This document shows, in pieces, positions 1-9,469 of a stretch of DNA of 64,000 nt. Within the stretch, counting starts at the first letter, position 1. Each line of letters begins with the position of its first letter. The notes beneath the pieces are model-generated. The model was not told the origin of the DNA. It was given only the letters and a program-made list of their open reading frames with translations, and ran no database searches. The DNA lies in the NCBI RefSeq assembly GCF_011761265.1, contig NZ_JAAOZB010000001.1, positions 186,001 through 250,000 of the forward strand, read 5' to 3'. The stretch is from Microbacterium halimionae (GTDB lineage: Bacteria; Actinomycetota; Actinomycetes; Actinomycetales; Microbacteriaceae). The translations under genes were made by a program, and so were the position numbers.

Positions 1-945
1 TCAGATGTCGTGGCAAAAGAAAATGCGTCGAATGCTGTCGCACTGAACTCGGCATCCTTCAACACCGCGCGTCTGATCGGGCCGGCCGTTGGCGGCATCC
101 TGATCGTCGCGATCGGAACGGGGTGGGTGTTCATTGTCAATGCCGTGACGTTCTTCGCGATGCTCTTAGCCCTCCGGCTGATGCACGCACGGGACCTCGT
201 GCCGCGCGCTCGCGCAACAGGTCCTCGAAAACTCGCGGATGGCTTCCGATATGTTGCGCGACGCCCCGACCTTGTCGTGACGTTCATCATGGTTTTCCTA
301 CTCGGAGCCTTTGGGATGAATTTTCCGATCTTCGCATCGACCATGGCACTGGAATTCGGCCAGGGCGCAGATGGCTATGGCGTCTTGAGTTCGATTCTTG
401 CGATCGGCTCACTCGCCGGGGCGCTCCTGTCTGCGCGACGAGAAAAGGCCCGCATGCGGGTAGTGATGTGGGCTGCCGGAGGATTCGGTATCGCCTCCCT
501 TGTTTCGTCGTTCATGCCGACGTATTTTGCGTACGCTCTCGTGCTCGTCTTCGTGGGGTTCTTCACCGTCACAATGCTCACGACCGCTAACGGCTACGTG
601 CAGACGACGACCGATCCGGCTCTTCGTGGGCGAGTCCTCGCGCTCTATATGGCGGTCATCATGGGCGCGACCCCAATAGGTGCCCCGATTGCGGGGTGGA
701 TCGCTGAAGAGTTCGGCCCTCGCGTTGCCATTGTCGTTGGTGGCGTTGCAGGCGTCCTCGCGTTTGCAGTCGGCGCGGTGTGGTTGATGATGTCGGGGCG
801 GGTGCATCGCCATGAGCAATTGAGATTTCGCCTGCGCCTCGATGAGACGAGGCCATTGCACGTCGTCACACCCGGTCCGGAGGAGTTCAGCGACGCCGTC
901 GCCAGCACGACGCCGATTCGCATCCCGGGACCGTCGCCGCGCTAA
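1..945 (+). CDS. MFS transporter, 5' end outside the window
   Basis: The frame is open from base 1, so this is the 3' part of a longer gene; a GTG at 10 exists but lies inside the conserved region. The visible text NAVALNSASFNTARLIGPAVGG is the typical mid-protein stretch of the EntS/MFS_3 exporter family. About six to seven hydrophobic helices follow, consistent with the C-terminal half of a 12-helix permease, and then a hydrophilic tail. The family exports small molecules by proton antiport; the substrate cannot be told. The gene is convergent with the TetR-family gene, and the two stop codons abut. Confidence 0.85.
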   Translation, partial: SDVVAKENASNAVALNSASFNTARLIGPAVGGILIVAIGTGWVFIVNAVTFFAMLLALRLMHARDLVPRARATGPRKLADGFRYVARRPDLVVTFIMVFLLGAFGMNFPIFASTMALEFGQGADGYGVLSSILAIGSLAGALLSARREKARMRVVMWAAGGFGIASLVSSFMPTYFAYALVLVFVGFFTVTMLTTANGYVQTTTDPALRGRVLALYMAVIMGATPIGAPIAGWIAEEFGPRVAIVVGGVAGVLAFAVGAVWLMMSGRVHRHEQLRFRLRLDETRPLHVVTPGPEEFSDAVASTTPIRIPGPSPR

Positions 946-1614
946 TTACGCGCCAGCGGCGTGAGCGTCGAGCGCAATCTCGAGCGATTCCATGTCGAAC
1001 CCCGAAACGAATCCGCGAAAAAACTCTTTGAGCGCTTCGGCCATGTCGACGATATTTCGGTCGAGCAGCCACTGGACCTGCAGGCCGTCCATCATCGCGA
1101 GCGTTGCGACCGCGGCCCGTGCGGGGTCGACCCCGGCACCAAGCCTGCCCTCTTGCTGAAGCCGCTCGAAAGCCAGCATCACCTGGCCGCGCGTGTACTC
1201 GTAGCGGTTGATGAAGTACTCGTGTGCTGGATGCCGAGGCGACGTTGCCTCGGCCGAAAGCACGCAGTACAGCTCCACCACCCCTGGCACCGATGCGTTG
1301 TACGCGGCAAGCGCGACCAACCCGCGAAGACCAATGACGCCATCGGGCGCATCGAAATCGACGAGCTCGAGCGAACGCTCATCGCGCCGGTCGAGAACAG
1401 CGAGGAGGAGTGCGCTTTTACTCTTGAAGTGATGGAGGAGCCCGGCTTCGCTCATACCCACACGCTGCGCAACCTCGCGCAGTGATCCCGCGCGATACCC
1501 CGACCCAGCGAACACTTCCAGGGCGGCATCCAAAATCGCCTCGCGTTTGGCCTCCGTCTTCGCATACTCACCGCGTAGTTTGCGCGCGGGCGCTGCATCT
1601 GTGGTGTCCGTCAT
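946..1614 (-). CDS. TetR/AcrR family transcriptional regulator
   Basis: This 222-aa protein has an N-terminal TetR helix-turn-helix at about residues 44-63 (REVAQRVGMSEAGLLHHFKS). The all-helical C-terminal ligand domain carries the MDGLQVQWLLDRN signature common in BetI-like/TetR_C_6 regulators. The gene diverges from the ABC importer and glycosidase operon that starts at 1808, so it is the natural candidate regulator of that operon. A perfect 13-nt inverted repeat at 1755-1767 in the shared intergenic region could be its operator. The inducer is unknown; an imported sugar is an inference from the neighbours. Confidence 0.85.
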   Translation of the reverse strand: MTDTTDAAPARKLRGEYAKTEAKREAILDAALEVFAGSGYRAGSLREVAQRVGMSEAGLLHHFKSKSALLLAVLDRRDERSLELVDFDAPDGVIGLRGLVALAAYNASVPGVVELYCVLSAEATSPRHPAHEYFINRYEYTRGQVMLAFERLQQEGRLGAGVDPARAAVATLAMMDGLQVQWLLDRNIVDMAEALKEFFRGFVSGFDMESLEIALDAHAAGA

Positions 1615-1754
1615 CGCATCACCGTATCTCGCCCGATGGAACCGCTACCAGCACCACGCGAACAACCCTTCCGCATCCTTTTTATAACGAAACCCGAGTA
1701 GGCGCTAGTTTTTTGCCATGAAAACCTAGTGTTCGCTCGTATTTGATGTTAGCG

Positions 1755-1767
1755 TCTCGATTCGAGA
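1755..1767. promoter_or_regulatory. Candidate operator, perfect inverted repeat
   Basis: TCTCGA-T-TCGAGA is a perfect 6+1+6 palindrome in the 193-bp divergent region between the TetR-family gene and the ABC operon. It lies about 40 nt before the importer start. A looser inverted repeat, CTAGTTTT...AAAACCTAG, lies just upstream at about 1708-1731. Either could be the TetR binding site; the assignment is inference. Confidence 0.4.
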
Positions 1768-1807
1768 GGCGATCCATTGGGGTATCGCCCAGACGAAGGG
1801 ACCAAGG

Positions 1808-3337
1808 ATGTTCCGTTGGAAGGCCACAGCAGCCGTCCTCGCAATAGCCGCTCTCACGCTCTCCGGATGCGCATCGAGTGGTTCCGACTCCAGCAATGGA
1901 GACGGCGCAAAAGGCGAGACTCTTACGCTCGGTGCAATCACTGAGCCCCTCACCCTCGACCCGGCGGGTGCGGAATGGGGAAACCGATCCCCCTACTACC
2001 AGGCGATGTACGACACGCTCTTGCGCGCAACACCCGAAGGCACGATCGATCCGTGGCTCGCTACGGAATGGTCATACAACGACGACAACACCGAGTTGAC
2101 GATGACGATCCGCGATGACGTCACGTTCAGCGACGGCTCAGCCCTCGATGCGGAGGTCGTCGTAGAGAACCTCCAGCGCTTCAAAGACGGCACCTCACCC
2201 GACGCTTCGTACTTCGCGTATGTCGATTCGTTCGCAGCCCCCGACGCGACAACCGTCGTCATCACGCTTACCGAGGCTGATCCGGCCCTGTTGAGCTACC
2301 TCACCCGTGACGCAGGCTTGATCGCATCTAGCGACGCCATCGCATCGGGCGATCTCGCGACGAACCCTGTCGGTTCGGGTCCGTACATCTATGACGCTTC
2401 GTCGTCGGTGTCTGGCACGAGCTACGTCTACACCGCGAACCCCGACTACTGGAACCCCGACGTACAGCACTACAACAAGCTTGTCATCAACGTGCTGGCA
2501 GATGCGACAGCTTCGCTCAACGCCATCAAGGCAGGCGAGGCGAACGTCGTCAAGGTCAGCAGCAACGACAACCTGGCCGAGATCGAGGCCGCAGGCTGGA
2601 CAATCAACTCAAACGAACTCGACTTCGCAGGCCTGTTGCTGCTTGATCGTTCCGGAGAGATGAACGAGGCGCTCGGCGACGTCCGCGTACGTCAGGCGAT
2701 CAACTACGCCTTCGATCGTGAGGGCTTGCTCGAAGGCCTCGAAGGTGGCAACGGAACCGTCACAGAGCAGGTCTTCCCAGCCTCCTCCGCGGCGTACAAC
2801 GAAGACCTCGACACGTACTACGACTACGACCCCGACAAGGCGCGCGAGCTGCTTGCCGAGGCGGGATACGCCGACGGTTTCACTCTCTCGATGCCGAGTT
2901 CCACAATCCTCGGCTCGACCGTTTACACGCTTGTCGAGCAGCAGCTCGCCGACATCGGAATCACCGCTGAGTACACGGAGCCAGGCTCGAACTTCATTTC
3001 CGATCTGATCGCGCCGAAGTACCCCGCGTCGTACATGACGCTGGAGCAGAACCCGGACTGGCAGCTCATTCAGTTCATGGTCTCGCCCAGCGCGATCTTC
3101 AACCCGTTCCACAGCGAGAGCGATGAGCTCAACACGCTCATTGCGCAGTTCCAGGCTGGTGACGAGGCAGCTCAGGATGATGCCGCGTCACAAATCAACG
3201 AGTATCTCGTCGAGAACGCCTGGTTTGCACCGTGGTACCGCGTGCAGGGCAACGTCCCGTCCGACGCGAACACGACAGTCGAGATGCTTCCGACGAACGC
3301 CTACCCGGCGATCTACGACATCTACCCGACCGAGTGA
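1808..3337 (+). CDS. ABC transporter substrate-binding lipoprotein, family 5 (SBP_bac_5)
   Basis: This 509-aa lipoprotein has a short signal peptide and lipobox LSGC with the acylated Cys at residue 21, so it is anchored outside the membrane. The body follows the peptide/nickel-type family 5 fold: LTLGAITEPLTLDPA near the start, the WSYNDDNTELTMTIRDDVTFSDG strand, and DVRVRQAINYAFDRE in the second lobe. Family 5 proteins bind oligopeptides, but in actinobacteria they often bind oligosaccharides. The linked GH3, GH43 and GH78 genes argue for a plant glycoside here. A GAAGG ribosome site precedes the ATG. A strong hairpin follows the gene. Confidence 0.93.
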   Translation: MFRWKATAAVLAIAALTLSGCASSGSDSSNGDGAKGETLTLGAITEPLTLDPAGAEWGNRSPYYQAMYDTLLRATPEGTIDPWLATEWSYNDDNTELTMTIRDDVTFSDGSALDAEVVVENLQRFKDGTSPDASYFAYVDSFAAPDATTVVITLTEADPALLSYLTRDAGLIASSDAIASGDLATNPVGSGPYIYDASSSVSGTSYVYTANPDYWNPDVQHYNKLVINVLADATASLNAIKAGEANVVKVSSNDNLAEIEAAGWTINSNELDFAGLLLLDRSGEMNEALGDVRVRQAINYAFDREGLLEGLEGGNGTVTEQVFPASSAAYNEDLDTYYDYDPDKARELLAEAGYADGFTLSMPSSTILGSTVYTLVEQQLADIGITAEYTEPGSNFISDLIAPKYPASYMTLEQNPDWQLIQFMVSPSAIFNPFHSESDELNTLIAQFQAGDEAAQDDAASQINEYLVENAWFAPWYRVQGNVPSDANTTVEMLPTNAYPAIYDIYPTE

Positions 3338-3343
3338 TGTATT

Positions 3344-3380
3344 CCTGGCCCGGCTTCGCTCCACGCGTCGCCGGGCCAGG
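3344..3380 (+). promoter_or_regulatory. Intra-operon hairpin between binding-protein and permease genes
   Basis: CCTGGCCCGGC at 3344-3354 pairs perfectly with GCCGGGCCAGG at 3370-3380, giving an 11-bp GC stem with a 15-nt loop and no U-tract. It sits directly after the binding-protein stop and before the first permease. Such hairpins, as known between malE and malF, protect the upstream mRNA or attenuate transcription so that binding protein exceeds permease. That role is inferred here. Confidence 0.7.
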
Positions 3381-3403
3381 ACCCATCTGACAGGGAATTG
3401 CCA

Positions 3404-4345
3404 ATGCTCAGCTTCATCTTCCGCCGCCTCGTCGCGGGCATCTTCTTGGTGTTCGCTGTCTCCGTCGTCGCCTTCTTCCTGCTGTACGCAGGTGGCGGCG
3501 ACATCGCACGGCGCATCCTCGGGCAAAATGCCACCGAGGAGACTGTCGCGCTCAAAGCGCAACAGCTCGGACTCGATCAGCCGTTGATTACACAGTTCTG
3601 GAACTGGATCTCGCACGCCGTCACCGGTGATTTCGGGGTCTCATGGTTCTCGAGCCAGCCCGTCACAACGAGCCTCTCGAGCCGCCTGGTAGTGACTCTG
3701 ACCCTGGTCATCGGAACGACCATCGTCGCCGCTATCGTGTCCGTCATCCTCGGCGTCCTTGCCGCCCGACGTGGCGGCTGGATCGACGCGGTGGTGCAGT
3801 TCGTCGCGGTCATCGGTTTCGCAATTCCCGGATTCCTCATAGCCCTCTACCTCGTGCTGTGGTTCGCCGTCGGACTCGGGTGGTTCAAGGCCACCGGCTT
3901 CATCCCGATCACGACATCGTTCACCGGATGGCTCTCCTCAATCACACTTCCCATCGCGGCACTATCGCTCAGCGCTATTGCAGCCGTCGCGCAGCAAATC
4001 CGCGGATCGGTCAGTGATGCCCTCTCGCGGGACTACGTACGCACCCTTCGCGCCCGCGGTCTCGGCATGAACCGGGTGGTTTACCGCCATGTGCTCCGAA
4101 ACGCCGGCGGACCCGCGCTCGCCGTGCTTGCTGTGCAGTTTGTCGGCCTCCTCGGCGGTGCCGTTGTCATCGAGCAGGTATTCGCACTGCCGGGCATCGG
4201 ACAGCTCACGGTCTCCGCGACAAGCTCCGGCGACATCCCCGTCGTCATGGGCGTCGTCGTCGCTACCGCGATCATCGTCGTCATCGTCAATCTCCTCATC
4301 GACCTCGCGCAGGCCGCTCTCAACCCGAAGGTGAGACTGTCATGA
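3404..4345 (+). CDS. ABC transporter permease, DppB/OppB type
   Basis: This is an integral membrane permease of about 313 aa with six predicted helices. The EAA-type loop reads DALSRDYVRTLRARGLGMNRVVYRHVLRNA and is followed by GGAVVIEQVFALPGIGQL, which is diagnostic of the DppB/OppB family. ATG 3404 is preferred over the in-frame TTG 3398, because AGGGA at 3392-3396 is correctly spaced only for the ATG. It forms the membrane channel with the N-terminal part of the next gene product, which it overlaps by four bases (ATGA). Confidence 0.92.
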   Translation: MLSFIFRRLVAGIFLVFAVSVVAFFLLYAGGGDIARRILGQNATEETVALKAQQLGLDQPLITQFWNWISHAVTGDFGVSWFSSQPVTTSLSSRLVVTLTLVIGTTIVAAIVSVILGVLAARRGGWIDAVVQFVAVIGFAIPGFLIALYLVLWFAVGLGWFKATGFIPITTSFTGWLSSITLPIAALSLSAIAAVAQQIRGSVSDALSRDYVRTLRARGLGMNRVVYRHVLRNAGGPALAVLAVQFVGLLGGAVVIEQVFALPGIGQLTVSATSSGDIPVVMGVVVATAIIVVIVNLLIDLAQAALNPKVRLS

Positions 4346-6210
4346 CCGCCATCGAAACTCCCCAAACTGCTCCCACGAGCGGCTCAGGGCAGACCAAGCT
4401 TGTCAAGCGGCTGCTCCGGAGACCCCTTACGCTCGCGTCGCTCATCGTGCTGGGGATCGTCGCGCTCACCGCGATCGTCGGGCCCTGGATCGCGCCGTAC
4501 GATCCCAACCTCGCATCGCTGCAGCTGATTCTTCAACCGCCGAGCGCGGAGCACGTGCTGGGCACCGACAGCGCCGGTCGAGATGTTCTCTCCCGACTGC
4601 TCGCGGCAACTCAAGTCAGCGTGGGCGCCGCCCTTTTGGCGCTGGTCACCTCACTCGTCATCGGAGTCGTGTCCGGTCTGATCGCCGGCTATTTCCATGG
4701 CTGGTTCGACAGCGTGTCCTCGTGGACGACGTCGCTCCTGATGGCTCTCCCTGGAATCGTCGTGCTGCTGGCGGTTCAGGCCGTCGTCGGACCGTCGGTG
4801 TGGATTGCGATGCTCGTGTTCGGTGTTTTGATCTCGCCCGCCTACTTCCGGCTCGTCTACGCCTCCGTCAACGCGGTTCGCGAAGAGCTCTATGTCGATG
4901 CAGCTCGCGTCGCCGGCCTCAGCGACATGCGCATCATCGGTCGTCACGTGCTGTCGGTCGTGCGAGCGCCGATCATCATCCAATCCGCGATCGTGGCTGG
5001 CATCACCATCGCCATCCAGGCGGGTCTTGAGTTCTTGGGACTCGGCGATCTCTCGGTTCCCACGTGGGGGCAGATGCTCAACGACGCCTTCAAGAACATC
5101 TACAAAGAGCCGACACTCATGCTGTGGCCGTCCTTGGCCATCGCCGTCACCTCAATCGCTCTGACGTTGCTTGCAAACGGCATGCGCGATGAGCTCGAGC
5201 GCACCATCCCGGTCCGCCGTCGCCGTCGTCGTGCCGTGACGGGAGCGACGACCTCGATCGCGGCCGTCACGACATCCATCTCGACCTCCGGTGGCGACGC
5301 ACCCATCGAAGACTCCGGGCCGATTCCGGTCGTGGGCGAAACCATCGTGCACCCGGACAACGAGTTTGCGGGCATCGAGACGCTCCTCAGCATCAAAGAC
5401 CTACGAGTGAGCTACGACCAATCCGATCGCTCTGTCGTCGAGGTTGTCCACGGAGTTTCTCTCGACATCCACCGCGGAGAAGTGCACGGGCTCGTTGGCG
5501 AGTCCGGTTCGGGAAAGACGCAGACCGCATTCTCGGTTCTCGGTCTGCTGCCACGCGGCGGGCATGTCGCTGGCGGCACGATCGACTACCAGGGCGTGTC
5601 GCTGACGTCTGCCGGTGAAAAAGAGTACGCCGGCATCCGAGGCACTCGAATCGGTTACATTCCGCAAGAACCGATGTCGAATCTCGATCAGGCGTTCACG
5701 ATCGGCCAGCATCTCGTCGAGCCGCTGCGCGTGCGGTTGGGAATGTCGAAGAAGGATGCCACGGAGCGGGCACTATCGCTGCTGGATCGCGTCGGCATCC
5801 CGAATCCGAAACGCACATTCGACGCGTACCCGTTCGAGGTCTCGGGCGGTATGGCACAGCGTGTGCTCATCGCCGGAGCTGTCTCGACCGACCCCGACCT
5901 GATCATCGCCGACGAACCCACGACTGCGCTCGATGTGACAGTGCAAGCCGAGGTGCTGGACTTGCTGCGCGATCTGCAGCAAGAAAAGGGCATGGCCATG
6001 TTGCTGGTCACCCACAACTTCGGCGTGGTCGCCGACCTCTGTGACCGAGTCACCGTGATGCAGCAGGGGCTGTTCGTCGAATCGGGTCCGGTGCGCACGA
6101 TTCTGCGGACGCCCAGCCATCCGTACACACAGTCGTTGTTGGGCGCGATCCTCGACGAAGGACCCGCGCGTCCGGCCTACACCGCACCTCAGGAAGGGGC
6201 CCAGTCATGA
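4342..6210 (+). CDS. ABC transporter permease-ATPase fusion (DppC + DppD type)
   Basis: One 622-aa chain joins two normally separate subunits. Residues about 1-295 are a DppC-type permease ([15 protein letters not shown], an EAA loop around [19 protein letters not shown], and [17 protein letters not shown]). A hydrophilic Arg- and Thr-rich linker follows. From about residue 350 comes an ATPase domain with Walker [10 protein letters not shown]-loop PQEPMSNLD, signature [11 protein letters not shown], Walker [13 protein letters not shown] and the switch histidine in VTHNFGVV. The partner ATPase is the next gene. No frameshift is needed: the frame is continuous across the join. Such fusions occur in other actinobacteria. 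Confidence 0.92.
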   Translation: MTAIETPQTAPTSGSGQTKLVKRLLRRPLTLASLIVLGIVALTAIVGPWIAPYDPNLASLQLILQPPSAEHVLGTDSAGRDVLSRLLAATQVSVGAALLALVTSLVIGVVSGLIAGYFHGWFDSVSSWTTSLLMALPGIVVLLAVQAVVGPSVWIAMLVFGVLISPAYFRLVYASVNAVREELYVDAARVAGLSDMRIIGRHVLSVVRAPIIIQSAIVAGITIAIQAGLEFLGLGDLSVPTWGQMLNDAFKNIYKEPTLMLWPSLAIAVTSIALTLLANGMRDELERTIPVRRRRRRAVTGATTSIAAVTTSISTSGGDAPIEDSGPIPVVGETIVHPDNEFAGIETLLSIKDLRVSYDQSDRSVVEVVHGVSLDIHRGEVHGLVGESGSGKTQTAFSVLGLLPRGGHVAGGTIDYQGVSLTSAGEKEYAGIRGTRIGYIPQEPMSNLDQAFTIGQHLVEPLRVRLGMSKKDATERALSLLDRVGIPNPKRTFDAYPFEVSGGMAQRVLIAGAVSTDPDLIIADEPTTALDVTVQAEVLDLLRDLQQEKGMAMLLVTHNFGVVADLCDRVTVMQQGLFVESGPVRTILRTPSHPYTQSLLGAILDEGPARPAYTAPQEGAQS

Positions 6211-7052
6211 CTTCACCGTTGCTGGACGTCAAAGATCTTGTCGTCGAATATCCCGGAAAAGGCTTTCGCGGGTCACCATTCCGCGCCCTGAAGGGCGTAT
6301 CTCTCGACATTCGTCCCGGCGAGACCGTCGGCCTCGTCGGAGAGTCCGGGTCAGGCAAGACGACGCTCGGAAGAGCGCTGCTGGGGCTGGCTCCCGTCAC
6401 CGAAGGAACAGTCAACTACGCCGGCCGCGACATCGGCCACCTCCGCCGAAACGAACGCCGCGCGCTTTCGAGCGAGATACAGGTGGTCTTCCAAGATCCC
6501 TACTCTTCGCTCAACCCCTCGATGACAATCGAGCAGATTCTTTCGGAACCTCTCACGGTTCGAAATGAGAGTAAGCAGCAGGCCCGAGCGAAGGTACGAG
6601 ACCTGCTCGACCGCGTGGGCCTCCCGGACGGCGCACGCAGTCGCCTCGCGCGCGAATTCTCCGGTGGGCAGCGGCAACGCATAGCGATCGCACGTGCGCT
6701 TGCGCTGGATCCGAAGCTGATCGTCTGCGATGAGCCGGTATCGGCGCTCGACCTGTCGACCCAAGCGCGCGTGCTCGATTTGTTCATCGAGATTCAAGAG
6801 CGCACTGGCGTCGCCTACCTCTTCATCACGCACGACCTCGCCGTTGTGCGTCACATCAGCCACCGCGTATCCGTGATGTACCGCGGCGAGATCGTCGAGA
6901 CCGGAGAGGGCGAGCAAGTCACGTCGCACCCGACACATCCGTACACCCAACGACTATTCATGGCAGCTCCCCTGCCAGATCCCGACAAGCAAGAGGCGCG
7001 CCGAATCGCTCGCGCCGAATTACGCGCCAACGAAGCAGGAGAAGCAGCATGA
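6207..7052 (+). CDS. ABC transporter ATP-binding protein, DppF/OppF type
   Basis: This 281-aa ATPase is complete: Walker [13 protein letters not shown] with Lys51, Q-loop [12 protein letters not shown], signature [14 protein letters not shown], Walker [13 protein letters not shown] and switch [13 protein letters not shown]. The C-terminal [11 protein letters not shown] motif is the oligopeptide-family extension. It pairs with the ATPase half of the fused permease to power import. It overlaps the genes on both sides by four bases, so translation is probably coupled from the transporter into the GH3 glycosidase. Confidence 0.94.
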   Translation: MTSPLLDVKDLVVEYPGKGFRGSPFRALKGVSLDIRPGETVGLVGESGSGKTTLGRALLGLAPVTEGTVNYAGRDIGHLRRNERRALSSEIQVVFQDPYSSLNPSMTIEQILSEPLTVRNESKQQARAKVRDLLDRVGLPDGARSRLAREFSGGQRQRIAIARALALDPKLIVCDEPVSALDLSTQARVLDLFIEIQERTGVAYLFITHDLAVVRHISHRVSVMYRGEIVETGEGEQVTSHPTHPYTQRLFMAAPLPDPDKQEARRIARAELRANEAGEAA

Positions 7053-9469
7053 CCGAATCGACCGACCACCTCCGGCCGCTTCTCGAAAAGCTGAGCCTTG
7101 AGACGAAGGCCGCGCTGGTTCAGGGTGCCGACTTCTGGACGACGGTGCCGGTTCCGGAAATCGGGCTGCGCGCAATGACTCTGTCGGACGGCCCCGCTGG
7201 CGTCCGAGGACCCCGCTGGGACGAGCGTGAACCGTCACTCAATATGCCCTCCGGCTCCGCGCTGGCGGCGGCATGGAGCACAGATCTCGCGTATCGCTAC
7301 GGAGCCGCAGCGGCCTCGGAGGCGCGGCGCAAAGACGTCGACGTCGTACTCGGCCCGACGATCAACCTGCACCGTTCCCCTCTGGGCGGGCGCCACTTCG
7401 AGTGCTTCAGCGAGGATCCCGAGTTGAGCGCCGAGCTCGCCGCTGCGTACGTCCGCGGCCTGCAAGACAACGGTGTCGCAGCGACACCGAAGCACTACAT
7501 CGCCAACGACAGCGAGACCGACCGGTTCACGGTTGACGTCGATGTCGACGAACGTTCGCTCCGCGAGCTCTACCTCGCACCATTCGAGCGAGCTGTCGAC
7601 GCTGGCGCATGGGCAATCATGAGCTCTTACAACTCGGTCGACGGTGTCACGATGACCGAAAACGATCTGCTCGAGACTCCACTGAACAGCGAGTGGGGCT
7701 TCGATGGCGTCGTCATCAGCGACTGGACAGCGGTGCGTTCGCTGGCCTCGGTCGCGGCATCTCAAGACCTCGCGATGCCGGGCCCCGCACCCGCATGGGC
7801 TGGCCTCGTCGAGGCCGTCCGCGATGGTCGGGTGAATGAGGGCGACCTCGACCGTAAGGTGCTGCGGATGCTTTTGCTCGCCGAGCGCGTCGGTGCACTC
7901 GGCGACACACCCGCTGTCTTGCCGTCTGCACTCGATGGGCTCGCCCTTGTGCGAGAGGCCGCGATCGAAGGCACAGTGCTCCTGTCGAACGATGGCGTGC
8001 TTCCGTTGAGCGCGGCAGCGCTCTCGTCGGTTGCGATCATCGGCCACAATGCGCGCGATGCCCGCACCCAGGGCGGCGGCAGCGCAACCGTCATCCCCGA
8101 GCAGATCGTGACGCCTCTTGACGGCATCCGTGCCGCACTCCCGAACGCCGAGATCACGTATGAGATCGGTGCGGTCGTACAGGAGGGTGTTGCAGAGATA
8201 CCGCTCGAGCAGCTCACCAACCCCGTTACTGGAGAACCGGGCTTGCGCATCGCATTCCAGGATGCCGCGGGAAGCGAACTGTTCAGCGAAGATCGCCGCT
8301 CATCCGCCCTGGTGTGGTTCGGCGGCGATGCTCCGATCTCAGCGACAAGCACCCTCGTCGCTGAAGCCGATGTGACGACGGTGGAGTCGGGCGACCTCTT
8401 GCTGGGGTTTGCTGGCGCGAATCCCGCTCGCCTCTATGTTGACGGCGAGCTGGTCCTTGACGATGCTCCGATACTCGAAGGAACCGACCTCGGGGCGGCG
8501 TTCCTCAATCCCCCCTCGATCACAGTTCCGGTCGCTTTCGAGGCGGGCCGCGCTCGTCGGGTACGCCTGGAAATGCGATTGGATGCCGAAGGTCCCCTCG
8601 CGGGTGCGGTATCGGTCACTCTCGGTGTGGCCCCCGAAGACACCGATGCAGACGCCCTCATCGCGCGCGCGGCAGCGTCCGCCGCTGCGGCCGACGTTGC
8701 CATCGTCGTCGTCGGCACGAATTCGAAAGTCGAGTCAGAAGGGTTCGACCGCGAAAACCTCGACCTCCCCGGGCGCCAAGATGATCTGGTGCGCGCCGTG
8801 GTCGCGGCAAACCCCCGGACAATCGTGGTTGTCAACGCCGGTTCACCCGTCGTGCTGCCGTGGGCAAACGACGTGGCAGCCATCGTTCAGGGCTACTTCG
8901 GTGGCCAAGAGTTCGGCAACGCATTGGCCGACGTGCTCACGGGATCCGCCGAGCCCGGTGGCCGACTCCCTACGACGTGGCCTGCAGCCCTCGAGGATGT
9001 GCCGGTTACCGAAGTGTCTCCCACCGATGGAATGCTTCACTACACCGAAGGCATCCACATCGGCTATCGCGCGTGGGCGAAGGCTTCCGCGACGCCGGCC
9101 TTCCCCTTCGGCCACGGACTCGGTTACACGACGTGGTCGTGGGGCGCGGCACACCGCGTCGAGGGTACAGCGGTCGACACTCTCGAAGTGGTGCTGGCGA
9201 ACACCGGCACACGGGTGGGAAAGCAGGTCGTTCAGGTCTACGCACAGCGCAAAGACTCCGCGATCGATCGACCCGAATTGTGGTTGGTCGGCTTCGCCGT
9301 CGTACACGCCGAACCCGGTCAGACAGTCACCGCGACAGTCGAGTTACCCTCGCGCCGCTTTGCGCACTGGGCAGATGGCTGGCAGCTTGAATCTGGCGCC
9401 TTCACTCTGTGCGCCGGAGCATCGGCCGCGGATCTTCCGCTTTCACTGGAATGGACGCCATCTGCATGA
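7049..9469 (+). CDS. Glycoside hydrolase family 3 (beta-glucosidase type) with PA14 insert
   Basis: This 806-aa enzyme has a GH3 N-terminal barrel whose nucleophile is Asp225 in GFDGVVISDW. The substrate-binding KHY...ND stretch lies near residues 148-154. An (alpha/beta)6 domain follows, split by a PA14-like insert at about residues 395-520 (LLLGFAGANPARLYVDGEL), and then a C-terminal fibronectin-III-like domain. This architecture is typical of beta-glucosidases acting on plant glycosides. No signal peptide is visible, so it should act in the cytoplasm on imported substrate. The gene lies in the ABC importer operon. The exact sugar (glucose or xylose) cannot be fixed from sequence. Confidence 0.93.
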   Translation: MTESTDHLRPLLEKLSLETKAALVQGADFWTTVPVPEIGLRAMTLSDGPAGVRGPRWDEREPSLNMPSGSALAAAWSTDLAYRYGAAAASEARRKDVDVVLGPTINLHRSPLGGRHFECFSEDPELSAELAAAYVRGLQDNGVAATPKHYIANDSETDRFTVDVDVDERSLRELYLAPFERAVDAGAWAIMSSYNSVDGVTMTENDLLETPLNSEWGFDGVVISDWTAVRSLASVAASQDLAMPGPAPAWAGLVEAVRDGRVNEGDLDRKVLRMLLLAERVGALGDTPAVLPSALDGLALVREAAIEGTVLLSNDGVLPLSAAALSSVAIIGHNARDARTQGGGSATVIPEQIVTPLDGIRAALPNAEITYEIGAVVQEGVAEIPLEQLTNPVTGEPGLRIAFQDAAGSELFSEDRRSSALVWFGGDAPISATSTLVAEADVTTVESGDLLLGFAGANPARLYVDGELVLDDAPILEGTDLGAAFLNPPSITVPVAFEAGRARRVRLEMRLDAEGPLAGAVSVTLGVAPEDTDADALIARAAASAAAADVAIVVVGTNSKVESEGFDRENLDLPGRQDDLVRAVVAANPRTIVVVNAGSPVVLPWANDVAAIVQGYFGGQEFGNALADVLTGSAEPGGRLPTTWPAALEDVPVTEVSPTDGMLHYTEGIHIGYRAWAKASATPAFPFGHGLGYTTWSWGAAHRVEGTAVDTLEVVLANTGTRVGKQVVQVYAQRKDSAIDRPELWLVGFAVVHAEPGQTVTATVELPSRRFAHWADGWQLESGAFTLCAGASAADLPLSLEWTPSA

